A stretch of 64,000 bases of DNA, taken from Marinobacterium iners. GTDB taxonomy: Bacteria; Pseudomonadota; Gammaproteobacteria; Pseudomonadales; Balneatricaceae. The notes below the pieces were generated by a model. That model had not been told where the DNA came from. It saw nothing but the letters and a program-made list of their open reading frames with translations, and did no database searches. The stretch lies in assembly GCF_017310015.1 (NCBI RefSeq), contig NZ_CP022297.1, forward strand, positions 558,001-622,000. Reading direction: 5' to 3'. Positions within the stretch are counted from its first letter, which is position 1. Each line of letters opens with the position of its first letter. Shown here piece by piece: positions 52,945 through 63,800 of this stretch. The position numbers and the translations under genes are program-made.

Positions 52945-54915
52945 TTATAGCGTCTTGCGGATCAAATTCTTGACCATAAAACGCGCCGGGTTAAGGATCC
53001 GAACCTGATCTGCAGCAAGCGGCAACGGCGCACCGCTGATCAGGGCCGCGATCAACTGCCCACAGATTGGACCACTGAGCAGCCCTTTCGATCCATGGCC
53101 CACATTCACGAAGAGCCCACGCTGCAGCGGAGGCCGTGCAGTGAAGGGCCAACGGGCATCATCGCGCAGCTTGGCATAGGTCTCGATGAAAGCGTCGTGG
53201 TCCGCTACTGCACCCGCCAGCGGCAGATAGTCGGGTGTACTACAGCGAAATGCGACCTTGCCCTCAAGCGACTGCTGCTGCAGGGCCTGGCCCAGCTTTG
53301 GCAGAGCCCGCTGCAGAATATCCAGATTGTGCTGGTGCTCTTCCTGTCGTACCTGATCATTGCTGTCATGCAGTACAAATGATGCACCGAAACAGTACTC
53401 ACCATTCAGCGGAGGGGAGATATAGCCCTCACCACAGACGACCGTTTTCAGCGGCGGGAGCCCGGCCGGTGCAGACGCCTGACTGGTCTGGCCTCTGATT
53501 GGTTTGAGCGGCAACTGTGACAGTGGATCAAACCTCACGGCCTGGCTGGCGCAGCAGACCACGACCTGCTCGCTACTGAATCCGCTGTTGCCCAGGTGCC
53601 AGCGCCCGGAACGACGCTCAAGTGTCTCAACGGGCGTGTTGTAGTGGCACTCAATATTGGGGTGTGACAGCAGCAACTCACACAACCGGGCAGGCGCTAT
53701 CCAGCCTGCGGTGGGGAAAAACAGCCCGCCCTCACCGGTTGTGATGCCTGCCAGCTCACTGGCGGTTGCCGCATCCACGGCACGAACCAGAGAATAGGGG
53801 TAGGCGGCCTGTTCGATGACCTGCTGTTGCCGTTCGGCTTCCTTATCGGTCAGAGCCAGCTGCAGTACACCGCAACACTGGCCTAGCTCGGGGTGTTCCT
53901 CGCTAAGAGTAGCCAGCAACGCGCTGGTATGAATCAGGCCGCTGAGATGAAAGTGGCTGTGTAGGGTTGGGCTGGCGGGCAGCTTTGCATACAGAGCCCC
54001 TTGAGGGTTGCCAGAACCCTCCATCGCCGGAGCTGCATGGCGTTCCAGCACGATGACCCTGTAGCCCTGCGATGCCAGTGCGTAGGCGGTGGAAGCACCG
54101 GCGATGCCGGCTCCAATCACCACAATTGGCTCGTCCGTGATGGCAGCGGCTGGGCGCTGAAACCAGATCGGAGTGTCCGCCGGTGTGGCGTCAAAGGGGG
54201 CGAGAGTCATTCGACCGCTGAGCATTTCCCGCTTGCGGCCAAAGCCAGGGCGCTTGATGACTTCGAAACCGACCTCCTGCAGGCCACGCCGAACCACTCC
54301 GGCTGCGGTGAAGGTCGCAAAGGTGCTGCCCGGCCTGCTAAGGCGTGCAATTTCACTGAACAGTTGTTCATTCCAGAGCTCAGGGTTGCGTGCCGGGGCG
54401 AAACCGTCCAGAAACCAGGTATCCACTCGCGCATCAAGCCGGGGCAGTGTCTCCAGTGCATCCCCAAACAGCAGCGTCAGCAGAATACGCCCGGCATCAA
54501 ACACGAGGGTATAGGCTCCGGCGACCGGCTGTGGGTAACTTTTAAGAAGCTGCTTGGCCCCATCGCTGAATTCGGAAAAGTTCGACAGAGCTTGCCTGAG
54601 ATCGGCAGCGCTTAGCGGGTATTTCTCACAGGAAATGTAGTGCAGCTGCTGCTCTGCTGGAGCTTGTTGCAGCCATAACGCGCGGCAACACAGAAAGTTC
54701 AGCCCGGTTCCAAAACCGGTTTCAGCCACCACGAAAGGGGCGCCGCTGGCTTCACTGAATCGTTGCTCAAGCGCATTGGCATCCAGAAAAACATGGCGCG
54801 TTTCCGCTATGCCGCCGGCGCGGTTGAAATAGATATCTTCAAACAGCGTGGATGACGGTACGCCATCCTGCCACTCCAGATCGGCCTGCTGCAGTGGTGC
54901 TTGAGGGTCAGTCAT
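52945..54915 (-). CDS. mnmC: Bifunctional tRNA modification enzyme MnmC
   Basis: The 656-residue product fuses an N-terminal methyltransferase (about 1-240, SAM motif VAETGFGTGLNFL) to a C-terminal FAD oxidoreductase (from about 265, VVIGAGIAGASTAYALASQGYRV). It converts cmnm5s2U to mnm5s2U at the wobble position of several tRNAs in two steps. Both domains look complete. The start overlaps the mnhG stop by 8 bases, so it is translated with the antiporter genes. Confidence 0.96.
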   Translation of the reverse strand: MTDPQAPLQQADLEWQDGVPSSTLFEDIYFNRAGGIAETRHVFLDANALEQRFSEASGAPFVVAETGFGTGLNFLCCRALWLQQAPAEQQLHYISCEKYPLSAADLRQALSNFSEFSDGAKQLLKSYPQPVAGAYTLVFDAGRILLTLLFGDALETLPRLDARVDTWFLDGFAPARNPELWNEQLFSEIARLSRPGSTFATFTAAGVVRRGLQEVGFEVIKRPGFGRKREMLSGRMTLAPFDATPADTPIWFQRPAAAITDEPIVVIGAGIAGASTAYALASQGYRVIVLERHAAPAMEGSGNPQGALYAKLPASPTLHSHFHLSGLIHTSALLATLSEEHPELGQCCGVLQLALTDKEAERQQQVIEQAAYPYSLVRAVDAATASELAGITTGEGGLFFPTAGWIAPARLCELLLSHPNIECHYNTPVETLERRSGRWHLGNSGFSSEQVVVCCASQAVRFDPLSQLPLKPIRGQTSQASAPAGLPPLKTVVCGEGYISPPLNGEYCFGASFVLHDSNDQVRQEEHQHNLDILQRALPKLGQALQQQSLEGKVAFRCSTPDYLPLAGAVADHDAFIETYAKLRDDARWPFTARPPLQRGLFVNVGHGSKGLLSGPICGQLIAALISGAPLPLAADQVRILNPARFMVKNLIRKTL

Positions 54916-55291
54916 GCTCGTTTGCTGCTGAGGGCGCCTGTTGCTCGCGTGCCGGCTTCATCAGGTGCAGTGAGCGGGTGCGCTTCAAGGCACGGTTCTC
55001 ATGGTGCAGCGCGGTTTTTGCCAGCATGTGAGCGGTCACCGGAGCCGTGATCAGCAGGAACAGGGTGATCAGCAGTTCGTGCAGGCTGAGATAGCCCTGT
55101 TCATAAGTCATCAGGATCATGGAGGCGATCAGAATACCGCCCATGCCTAGTGTGGTCGCCTTGGTTGGTGCGTGCAGGCGGGTATAAAAGTCAGGCAGCC
55201 GGCTGAGGCCGACCGAGCCTACCAGCACAAAGAAGCCACCGATCAGCAGCAATATGGATACCAGAAGTTCAACCCAAAAAGTCATATGCAA
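54908..55291 (-). CDS. mnhG: Mrp-type antiporter subunit G
   Basis: The 127-residue product has three membrane helices and the MnhG/PhaG pattern LVGSVGLSRLPDFYTRLHAPTKATTLGMGG. The C-terminal tail is basic. It is a small subunit of the multisubunit monovalent cation/proton antiporter. It starts 3 bases after mnhF ends and overlaps mnmC downstream. Confidence 0.94.
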   Translation of the reverse strand: MHMTFWVELLVSILLLIGGFFVLVGSVGLSRLPDFYTRLHAPTKATTLGMGGILIASMILMTYEQGYLSLHELLITLFLLITAPVTAHMLAKTALHHENRALKRTRSLHLMKPAREQQAPSAANEHD

Positions 55292-55293
55292 AC

Positions 55294-55563
55294 CTATTCA
55301 ATGATGTCGCCGCGCAGCAGATATTTGCACAGGGCCACGGTGCTGACGAAGCCTAGCATCGCAATCAGCAAAGCTGCTTCAAAATAGAGGCTGGTACGCA
55401 TGTACATGCCGTACAGCAGAATCAGGGCGATGCTGTTGATATACATGGTGTCCAGCGCCAGAATTCGATCCGACAGATCAGGCCCGCGCAGCAGTCGCCA
55501 CAGGTTGAGAATCAGGGCAACACAGAGAATGCCGCTGACGATCATGAGTGCCGTGTCTAGCAT
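55294..55563 (-). CDS. mnhF: Mrp-type antiporter subunit F
   Basis: The 89-residue product has three membrane helices and the family feature LRGPDLSDRILALDTMYINSIALILLYG. It overlaps the end of mnhE by 7 bases. It belongs to the multisubunit cation/proton antiporter encoded by this operon. Confidence 0.94.
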   Translation of the reverse strand: MLDTALMIVSGILCVALILNLWRLLRGPDLSDRILALDTMYINSIALILLYGMYMRTSLYFEAALLIAMLGFVSTVALCKYLLRGDIIE

Positions 55564-56051
55564 GCAAAAATCTCCTTCAGCGGCGCTTCATAACGTGACT
55601 TGATGGTGGCAATGAGAGCCTGTTCGTCGGTCACATGCAACGCATGAATATAGAGCCACTTGTGGTCAGACGACAGCTCCGAGCTCACGGTGCCCGGTGT
55701 CAGGGAAACGGTGCTGGCCAGCAGCGTAATCGGCAACTCTTCTTTAATATCCAACGGCACGGCAACGAACGCTGGCTGCAGCCGGCGCACCGGTCCCAGT
55801 ACCAGAATGGCAACCTCGATATTGGCAACCACGATATCCCCCAGCACCTTGAGAATGTACTTCAGTGCCAGTAAAGGGCGCCTCACATGAGGCTGCTCGG
55901 TTTTGAGTGGAGCACACAGTATGGGGATCACCAGTGACAGAAACGCGCCGAGTACAATATGCCCCGGTGCAACCGTGTTGTTCAGCAACAGCCAAACGAT
56001 AAACAGCAACAGGCTGTGTATCGGCATGGGCAGCCAGAATGAGCGACTCAT
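55557..56051 (-). CDS. mnhE: Mrp-type antiporter subunit E
   Basis: The 164-residue product has two N-terminal membrane helices and the MnhE-type cytoplasmic domain (VANIEVAILVLGPVRRLQPAF, TLLASTVSLTPGTVSSEL, LYIHALHVTDE). It overlaps mnhD by 4 bases. Confidence 0.94.
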   Translation of the reverse strand: MSRSFWLPMPIHSLLLFIVWLLLNNTVAPGHIVLGAFLSLVIPILCAPLKTEQPHVRRPLLALKYILKVLGDIVVANIEVAILVLGPVRRLQPAFVAVPLDIKEELPITLLASTVSLTPGTVSSELSSDHKWLYIHALHVTDEQALIATIKSRYEAPLKEIFAC

Positions 56052-57556
56052 GAAGGACCTCCCGGCAGCAGAACAGGCAAGTGAATCGGTACAGAGTGCA
56101 GCTGGTGTGCGGCCTCACGGGTATACTCCGTCATTGGGCCACCCAAAACCACAAGCATCGGGGCTGCCAGCAGGAGCAAGGTAACGGCAGCGAGGTGCCA
56201 GGGTGAAGCGACCTCGCCTTGACTCTTGTCGGTGCTGCGACGCCAGAACAGCGTTGTACCGGCACGTGACAGTGCGATGATGGCAATCAGGCTACTGATC
56301 AGCAAGACCGGCCATACCCAAAGCATTTCAGTGGTGCCGTGGGCGGCCTGCAGCAGCAAAACCTTGCCGACAAAGCCTGAGAAAGGCGGAATGCCAGCCA
56401 CTGTCATGGCACCAATAAAAAACAGCACACCCAGTAGCGCCGGTTGGCGTACGCGACGAGATACCACAAAACGGTCAGCGGCCTTGCCGCGTTGTTGCCC
56501 GATCAGATCTGCGATCAGAAACAGCGCTGCGCACACCAGCGTACTGTGGACCAGGTAATAGAGCCCGGCCGATGTGGCATCTTCGTTCTGCAGCGCGATC
56601 GATACCAGCAGTGTCCCCACCGAAATTACCACCAGGTTGGCCGTCAGCTCGCGCAGGTTGGGGCTGGCAAGTGCGCCAATACTGCCAACCACCAGGGTTA
56701 GCAGGGCCAGCGGCCAGATCCAGGGCTGGGCCATGAATGCCAGCTCACCGGCATTTTCGCCGAATACAACGGTATGGATTCTGAAAATACTGTAGATGCC
56801 GACCTTGGTCATGATCGCGAACAGCGCAGCAACGGGGGCGCTGGCCGACGCATAGGTACGTGTCAGCCAGAAATGCAGCGGCAGCATCGCGGCCTTAAGG
56901 CCGAATACCACCAGCAACAACAGGCCACCGGCACGGGCCAGGGTCTTCTCACCGCCGGAAAGCGCTGCAATCTTGGTCGACATGTCGGCGATGTTCAGGG
57001 TACCCAGTGTGCCGTAAAGAATGCCCAAGGCGAACAGGAACAGGCTGGAACCGACCAGGTTCAGCGCGACATAGTGAAAGCTGGCCTGAGTCTTCTGCTT
57101 GCCACCACCGTGAATCAGCAGGGCGTAGGAGGCAATCAACAGCACCTCAAAGAAGACGAACAGGTTAAAGGCGTCACCGGTCAGGAATGCGCCATTGATG
57201 CCCATGATCTGGAACAGTACCAGCGGGTGGAAGTAGGAACCAGTGCGGTCATCGCCGGCGCAGGCATACAGAATCGAGGCCAGCCCCAGCACCGAGGTCA
57301 ACAGCACCAGAAGGCTGGAGAGGCGGTCAGCGACCAGCACAATACCGAATGGAGGCTGCCAGTCGCCCAGAACGTAAAGCTGAATCCCCTGTTGCTGAAC
57401 CTGCAATAGCAGAATGGATACGAGCAGTGTCAATGCCGAAAAGAACAGAGCGGCTGCACGCTGTCGATCTGGACTGCCGCACAGTGGAGGCAACAGCAGC
57501 AACAGAGCGCCAATCATGGGAATCAGGATCGGCAGAATGGGCAGGTGTGCGGTCAT
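56048..57556 (-). CDS. mnhD: Mrp-type antiporter subunit D
   Basis: The 502-residue membrane protein has about 14 helices and the proton-antiporter (NuoL/M/N-like) fold, with conserved segments such as LVLFQIMGINGAFLTGDAFN, KAAMLPLHFWLTRTYASAS and PPFSGFVGKVLLLQA. It is one of the two ion-translocating subunits. It overlaps mnhC and mnhE by 4 bases each. Confidence 0.95.
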   Translation of the reverse strand: MTAHLPILPILIPMIGALLLLLPPLCGSPDRQRAAALFFSALTLLVSILLLQVQQQGIQLYVLGDWQPPFGIVLVADRLSSLLVLLTSVLGLASILYACAGDDRTGSYFHPLVLFQIMGINGAFLTGDAFNLFVFFEVLLIASYALLIHGGGKQKTQASFHYVALNLVGSSLFLFALGILYGTLGTLNIADMSTKIAALSGGEKTLARAGGLLLLVVFGLKAAMLPLHFWLTRTYASASAPVAALFAIMTKVGIYSIFRIHTVVFGENAGELAFMAQPWIWPLALLTLVVGSIGALASPNLRELTANLVVISVGTLLVSIALQNEDATSAGLYYLVHSTLVCAALFLIADLIGQQRGKAADRFVVSRRVRQPALLGVLFFIGAMTVAGIPPFSGFVGKVLLLQAAHGTTEMLWVWPVLLISSLIAIIALSRAGTTLFWRRSTDKSQGEVASPWHLAAVTLLLLAAPMLVVLGGPMTEYTREAAHQLHSVPIHLPVLLPGGPS

Positions 57557-57918
57557 GCCTTCTCCTTACGGCTGCGGGCCTTGGTTTCGGGCTGAGGAGG
57601 CAGACGACCGTCCACATGATCATTGCCAAGGTCGGCACGGGCACGCATGGCCAGAATGACGATGAAGGCGGTCATGGCAAAACCGATCACAATGGCTGTC
57701 AGTACCAGCGCCTGTGGCAGCGGGTCAGCGTAACTGTAAGAGGTACCAAGAATGGCCGCACCATCCAGCTTCAAACGCCCACTGGAAAACAGGAACAGAT
57801 TGACGGCGTAGGACAGCAAGGTAATGCCGAGCACCACCGGGAAGGTTCTGCCCCGCAGGCAGAGGAAAATCCCTGAAAAGGTCAGCAGGCCGACACAGGT
57901 CGCGTATACGGCTTCCAT
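57553..57918 (-). CDS. mnhC: Mrp-type antiporter subunit C
   Basis: The 121-residue product has three membrane helices and is NuoK-like (GLLTFSGIFLCLRG, VNLFLFSSGRL, PQALVLTAIVIGFAMTAFIV). A charged tail (RSRKEKA) ends it. Its first base overlaps the last base of the fused A/B gene. Confidence 0.95.
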   Translation of the reverse strand: MEAVYATCVGLLTFSGIFLCLRGRTFPVVLGITLLSYAVNLFLFSSGRLKLDGAAILGTSYSYADPLPQALVLTAIVIGFAMTAFIVILAMRARADLGNDHVDGRLPPQPETKARSRKEKA

Positions 57919-60713
57919 TATTCAGACTCCGGCAAAGTGGGTCGATGGTTGGTAGTCAGTTTGCCCAGGTTGGCCAGGATCAGCAGGGTAGCCCCCACAA
58001 CGGTCAGGTAAACCCCAAGATCAAACAGCATGGCGCTGGCCAGTTCAAATTCGCCGATCCAGGGCAAGCTGAAATAGTCGAACCAGGATGTCAGGAACGG
58101 GCGATCGAAGACCCAGCTGCCCATTCCGGTCAGGGTGGCGATCAGCACACCGCTGGCAATTAGCCACTGGTAATTGACCTTCAAGCGCTCTTTGATCCAG
58201 TCGACCCCATGAGCAACATATTGCTGGACCAGAGCGACAGAGGTAACAAGACCCGCAATGAAGCCGCCGCCGGGCAGGTTATGGCCGCGCAAGAAAATGT
58301 AAACCGACACCAGCAGGGCCAAGGGCAGCAGGCTCTGCGAAATGACGGCCAGCATCATGGGGTGACGGTCGCTGGCCCAGGCACGGCCACTCTCGTCCCC
58401 GGCAGGCATGTAGAGCCGCATGCGTACGATCAGTTTATAGATACCCAGAGCTGCAATACCCAGTACCGTAATTTCACCCAGGGTATCGAAACCACGGAAA
58501 TCCACCAGAATCACGTTGACTACGTTGGTACCACCGCCACCGGTTTTGCTGTTGGCCAGGAAAAAGTCAGAGATGCTGTGCAGCGGTCGGGTCATCAACG
58601 CATAGTTGATGGTGCCAATGATGCCGCCGAGCATGGCTGCAATACCCAGATCGCGGACCACCCGCTTGGGGGAGGATTCCTTGGGCGTCTTCTGTGGCAA
58701 GAAGAACAGGGCCAACATCAGCAGGATTACGGTCACCACCTCGACCGAAAGCTGAGTAAGGGCCAGATCCGGCGCCGAGAAGCGGGCAAAGGTAATGGAC
58801 ACGATCAGCCCGACCACCGACAGGGTCAGCAGTGAAATCATACGCTTGCGGTGCCACACCACCGTCGCCAGTGCGCTGAGGCAGAGCAGTACGGCTGCCG
58901 TGATTTCAACTGCATCGATCGGCAGGTGAGGGCGCAGGCCGGCTGTGGTGTTCAGATCCATCAATGGGCCTGCCATCAAAACCAGTGCAAACAGCAGCAA
59001 CAGGAACATGTAGCGCTGCAGAGAGCCGTTCTCGAGGAAGCCGTGGATACTGCGAGCCGTGCGCACCATTTGTTGAATGATGCGCTCAAACACCAGCTTG
59101 GCATCGGTTTCCGGGAATTGAGCCTGGAACTGATACAGGTGACGGCGGTTATAGTAGATCATCAGGCCGCCAGCCAGTGCGATGATGCTCATCAGCAATG
59201 GCAGGTTGAAGCCGTGCCAGATCGACAGGCTGTATTCCGGCACATTGCCGTCCAGCACCGCCGACGATGCGGACTCCAGTAGCCCGCCCACGATGAAGCC
59301 GGGGAAAATGCCAAGCAGAAGACACAGTGTTACCAGAATCTCGACCGGTATTTTCATATAGCGCGGTGGTTCATGGGGTGTCTTGGGCAGGTCGATCGGC
59401 TCGCCGTTAAAAAACACGTCATGGATAAAGCGCATCGAGTAAGCCACTGCAAAAATACCCGCCAGCGTCGCCAGTACCGGTACCATCCAGGACAGTGAGC
59501 CCAGAGCTACCTGATGCAGCGTCTCGGCAAAGAACATCTCCTTCGACAGAAAGCCGTTGAGCAAAGGTACACCGGCCATGGATGCTGCTGCCACCATCGC
59601 CAGCGTGGCAGTATGCGGCATGTAATGCCACAGACCGTTCAGCTTGCGCATGTCGCGTGAACCGGATTCGTGATCAATGATGCCGGCAGCCATGAATAGC
59701 GACGCCTTGAATGTGGCATGGTTAATGATATGAAACACGGCCGCCACGGCGGCCAGTTCGGTGTCCATGCCCAGCAACAGCGTGATCAGGCCCAAATGGC
59801 TCACGGTGGAATAGGCCAGCAGCCCTTTCAAATCATGCTTGAACAGCGCGATATAGGCACCCAGCAGCAGGGTGGCAAGACCGGTCAGGCTGACGGTCAG
59901 GAACCAGAGCTCGGTACCGGACAAAACCGGATAGAAGCGAGCCAGCAGGAAGATGCCTGCCTTGACCATGGTAGCCGAGTGGAGGTAAGCACTGACGGGT
60001 GTGGGGGCCGACATGGCATGTGGCAGCCAGAAATGAAATGGAAACTGGGCCGACTTGGTGAATGCACCGAGCAGAACCAGAATCAGTGCAACCGGGTAGG
60101 CTGCATGCTCGCGCAGAGTATCACCGCTGGCCAGTACCACGCTGAGATCGTAGCTGCCGACAATATGAGCGACCAGCAGCAGGCCTGCAAGCAGGGCAAG
60201 CCCCCCGGCACCCGTAACCGTCAGGGCCATGCGGGCGCCCTTGCGTGCCTCGCTCTTGTGGTGCCAGAAACTGATCAACAGAAAGGAGCTGATACTGGTC
60301 AGCTCCCAGAACATCCATAGCTGCAGCAGGTTGTTGGATGTCACGATGCCGACCATCGATGTCATGAACAGGATCAGGTAGGCATAAAAGCGCGCCATGG
60401 AATCCTGGGGCGAGAGGTAATAGCGGGCATACAAAATGATCAGCAGACCAATGCCAAGAATCAGCAGCAGAAACAGCAGCGCAAGGCCGTCGAGCCGGAA
60501 CGACAGCTCCAGTCCAAGCTCGGGTATCCAGCTGAACGTTTGTTGCAGGGTTTCGCCGGCAAATATCTGCGGCACGGCCTGCAGTACCAGAAACAGTGAC
60601 AGTGCCGGCAACATGGCAGTGAACCATGCACAGGCGCTGCGACCGAAGCGTTCGGTGAACAGGGGGACCAGGGTGCCGATCAGGGGTAATAACGGAATCC
60701 AGAATAGGCTCAT
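57918..60713 (-). CDS. mnhA: Mrp-type antiporter subunit A fused to B
   Basis: The 931-residue product joins MnhA (NuoL-like antiporter domain with WELTSISSFLLISFWHHKSEARKG and FPFHFWLPHAMSAPTPVSAYL, to about residue 500, then a MrpA C-terminal extension) to a MnhB domain (from about residue 790; ISQSLLPLALLVSVYIFLRGHNLPGGGFIAGL). The A-B fusion is typical of group 2 (Pha/Sha) systems in proteobacteria. It is the first gene of the operon and provides Na+ or K+ for H+ exchange, useful at high pH or salt. Confidence 0.95.
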   Translation of the reverse strand: MSLFWIPLLPLIGTLVPLFTERFGRSACAWFTAMLPALSLFLVLQAVPQIFAGETLQQTFSWIPELGLELSFRLDGLALLFLLLILGIGLLIILYARYYLSPQDSMARFYAYLILFMTSMVGIVTSNNLLQLWMFWELTSISSFLLISFWHHKSEARKGARMALTVTGAGGLALLAGLLLVAHIVGSYDLSVVLASGDTLREHAAYPVALILVLLGAFTKSAQFPFHFWLPHAMSAPTPVSAYLHSATMVKAGIFLLARFYPVLSGTELWFLTVSLTGLATLLLGAYIALFKHDLKGLLAYSTVSHLGLITLLLGMDTELAAVAAVFHIINHATFKASLFMAAGIIDHESGSRDMRKLNGLWHYMPHTATLAMVAAASMAGVPLLNGFLSKEMFFAETLHQVALGSLSWMVPVLATLAGIFAVAYSMRFIHDVFFNGEPIDLPKTPHEPPRYMKIPVEILVTLCLLLGIFPGFIVGGLLESASSAVLDGNVPEYSLSIWHGFNLPLLMSIIALAGGLMIYYNRRHLYQFQAQFPETDAKLVFERIIQQMVRTARSIHGFLENGSLQRYMFLLLLFALVLMAGPLMDLNTTAGLRPHLPIDAVEITAAVLLCLSALATVVWHRKRMISLLTLSVVGLIVSITFARFSAPDLALTQLSVEVVTVILLMLALFFLPQKTPKESSPKRVVRDLGIAAMLGGIIGTINYALMTRPLHSISDFFLANSKTGGGGTNVVNVILVDFRGFDTLGEITVLGIAALGIYKLIVRMRLYMPAGDESGRAWASDRHPMMLAVISQSLLPLALLVSVYIFLRGHNLPGGGFIAGLVTSVALVQQYVAHGVDWIKERLKVNYQWLIASGVLIATLTGMGSWVFDRPFLTSWFDYFSLPWIGEFELASAMLFDLGVYLTVVGATLLILANLGKLTTNHRPTLPESE

Positions 60714-60895
60714 CTGCTGGGCGTGCTCCGGTCGGTAGCGGGTGAATTCATGTATTAGCGGTCGATGAAATATGCGCTGAATGAGAGTAATTTATACCTT
60801 TTGACGGCTCCAGAGTCCACCAAATGCGGTCGAGCAGGGCGGACTTTCCAGCAACATGTGTGCCAGTGAAAAGACCGCCTTGATGTCAGAAAAGT
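60714..60895. other. Intergenic region between the antiporter operon and the chpA-like gene
   Basis: This 182-base gap should hold the antiporter promoter on the minus strand. A loose inverted repeat (GGCGGACTTT at 60839-60848 with AAAAGACCGCC at 60870-60880) is not followed by a T run in either direction, so I do not call a terminator. I see no gene here. Confidence 0.5.
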
Positions 60896-63800
60896 TCAGA
60901 ACAGGAGCTGTTGTACTTGTTCAAGCACGGCCGTTTCTGTCCAGGGCTTGGTCAGGTAGGCAGAAACACCTGCGGCTTCGGCTTCGCCACGGTGCTTGCG
61001 CGTTGAGCGGGAGGTTATCATGATGATGGGGATATCATTGAAGTTTTGGCTGTTGCGTACAATGGCCGCCAGTTCCATGCCGCTCATGCGGGGCATTTCC
61101 AGGTCCGTCAAAATCATGTCGGGCGGGTTGGCGCGCACCTTGTCGAGTGCATCCAGTCCATCAATGGCCGTGGTGACATCGTAGCCACTGTCGCTGAGCA
61201 ATGTCTCGAGTGTTTTGCGTGCACTGAGTGAGTCGTCAACGACCAGCAAGCGTGGCAAGTGCAGGTCAAGGTTGGCATCAGGCGATTCCAGAGCCGTTGC
61301 CAGTACCGAGTGCCGGTGACGTACGCGGGCCTGCAGGTCAATAATGGGAGCGATTTCGCCGTTGGCAAGAATGGTCACGCCTGGAATGCCAGGGATGTCG
61401 GGTATATGCTCCCCCATCGATTTGAAGACCTGCTCTCGGTGCGCCAGTATTTCAGGTACAAATACGGCTGCTTCCTCATCCTGATCAAGCTGTACCAGTA
61501 CGACAGGGTGTATGCGCATGGCGGCATAATCCGGAACGGCTTCACCCGTCAGGCCTTCAAGGGTATAGGCAGGGTATTCTGCATCTGCCGTAACGAAAAC
61601 GGGCCGTTCATTATGTGTCTGCAGCTGCCCGTCAAGTGAAAGCAGGTTCTTGCTGATGCTGTGGCTGGACAAGGCATGGATTTTTCCGTTGCCCGAACGT
61701 ACCAGCAGGGTGTGTACGAGGAGGGAAGATGCCGGCATCGACAGGTCAAACCGGGTGCCTTTGCCCGTCTGTGAATGAATGGTGAGTGTACCCTGCATGC
61801 GGGAAACCTGCTGATAGACCACATCCATGCCGATACCGCGACCGGACAGCTGGCTGATTTCGTCCCGCGTTGAAAAACCGGGCACAAGAATCAAGCGCTG
61901 GATTTCAGCATCGCTCAATACCGAGGATGGCTGAATCAACTGCTTGCGCTCGGCAATTTCACGTACGCGTTGCAGATTAATACCGGCGCCGTCATCTTCA
62001 CAACTGACCTGGACTTTACTCTGGCGCTGGCTGAAACTGATTTTCAGTGTGCCGGTTTCATCCTTGCCAGCCTCGAACCGCATGTGCGGTGTTTCCAGGC
62101 CATGATCGACGGCATTGCGGATGATGTGCATCAGAGGGTCAGCCAGCTGATTCAAGATCTGACTGTCCATCATCACGCCTTCACCTTCAATTACCAGTCG
62201 CGCCTGTTTGCCCGAGGCTCGGCAGGCTTGTCGCATGATGCGTTGCATGCGGGAGGTGATGCTTCTGACAGGCACCAATCGGGTGTTGAGTACGTTTTCC
62301 AGAGACTCTTTCTGCAAGTTGGCCTGAGCCACGTGCAGTTCAGTGAGTTGCCTCAGTTGCTGAGCTGTCTGATGGTCAACTTCACGTACGTCAGCAACGG
62401 CTTCCTGCAGCTGCGACAAGGTCGCGTGCATATCGTGATAACGGTCCATCTCCAACGGGTCAAAGTCCGTGTCACCTTCCTGCATGGAAGGTGTCAGGGT
62501 GAAATGGTCGTGCAGTTGCTGCTCCAGATCAAACATCACTGTCTGCAGTACACGCTGGCGGTCTCGGTTGGAGCGGGTCAGGCGGCGCAGTTGCAGCAGG
62601 CTGTCATCCAGCTGTGCGTTCAGCGTGCTTGACTCTCCGGTGATACGGAACAGATTGTCGAGGATACCGACCGGAACCCGTATCTGGTTATTGTCACGAG
62701 ATTCCTGCTGAACCGGAGTGTTGAGCTGCGGCTCTGCTGCTTGAAACTCGGCCTGTTCGCGACGACGGTGGCGCTCTGCATCGTCGAGTGCTGCTGAAGC
62801 ACACTCAACCCCCTCTGTCTGCAACCGGAAGAACCAGTTCATCAACTGCTGTAGCTGGGTCACGGCGGTTTCAGGCAGTTGACCGCCTTCGGTTACAGCC
62901 TCGCTCATCTGGGCCAGACAGTCGGCTGCATCTGTCAGGTCCTGTGACAGCTGCTCACCGGGGAGCGTGGAGGTATCGGTCAATACTTCCAGAATGTCTT
63001 CAAGATGATGAGTCAAGTTGGCAAGGCCGCGTATGCCTGCCATGTTGGCCAGCCCCTTGATGGTGTGTGCGGCACGTTGTGCGCCCAGCAAACCGTTGAC
63101 ATCTCGATCACTTATCACAGCTTGCAGCTGTAGCTGGAACTCATCCACCAAAAGCGGCAACTCGGCGCACAGCATATCCATCAGCTGAAGATCTATTTCA
63201 TCACCTGTGCTCAGGTCAATATCGTCTGCTGTGGCGGTCTGAAGTTCTATTTGGTCCGGTGATCGGAGACTGGTTAGTGCCAGCAGTCCTGAAATAAAAG
63301 CGGCCTGCTGGGGGTCAGTATGAATAGGCAGGCAGTCATCACTGAGGCAATCAATCAGATCTTCTCGGATCAACTTGTCGGCCGGAGCGTCCAGGTGTCG
63401 ATGCAAAGCGCTGAGGCAGTGGGCAAAGTGGGTGCGGTTATAGTCGAAAAATTGTTCCGGATGCTGGCGAAAGAGGTCGAGGTTGGCGCCAAGACCCTGC
63501 AGCAGCAACTGGGCTCCAGTCAGATTGACGGTAGCGCAGGCGCGGCTCAAGGGCTGGAGGGCGTCCAGGCTGGTCTCCAATAGTGCCATAGTGTCGCTGG
63601 GTGGTTGTTGCCACTGCAGCTCCAATGCCTGCAGTGAACTCGTCAGCATGGCCATAATGCCCGGATCTACGGCGGGGCCATCCTGCTCCAGCAGCGACAT
63701 GTCCACCTCACAAAAGCGGTCGCCACTTCGGTGCTCATCAATGAATGGATCTGCATCGGCCTGTGTGTGATTTTCGGGCCCCTCGGGGGCGGCGGGCAAC

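Noticed and set aside
52926..52946. Terminator between mnmC and the CBS gene (GCCGG with CCGGC)
   Set aside because: The stem is only 5 base pairs and no T run follows on the minus strand, the direction of both genes.
60839..60880. Rho-independent terminator after the chpA-like gene
   Set aside because: The stem has internal mismatches, a long loop and no T run on either strand.
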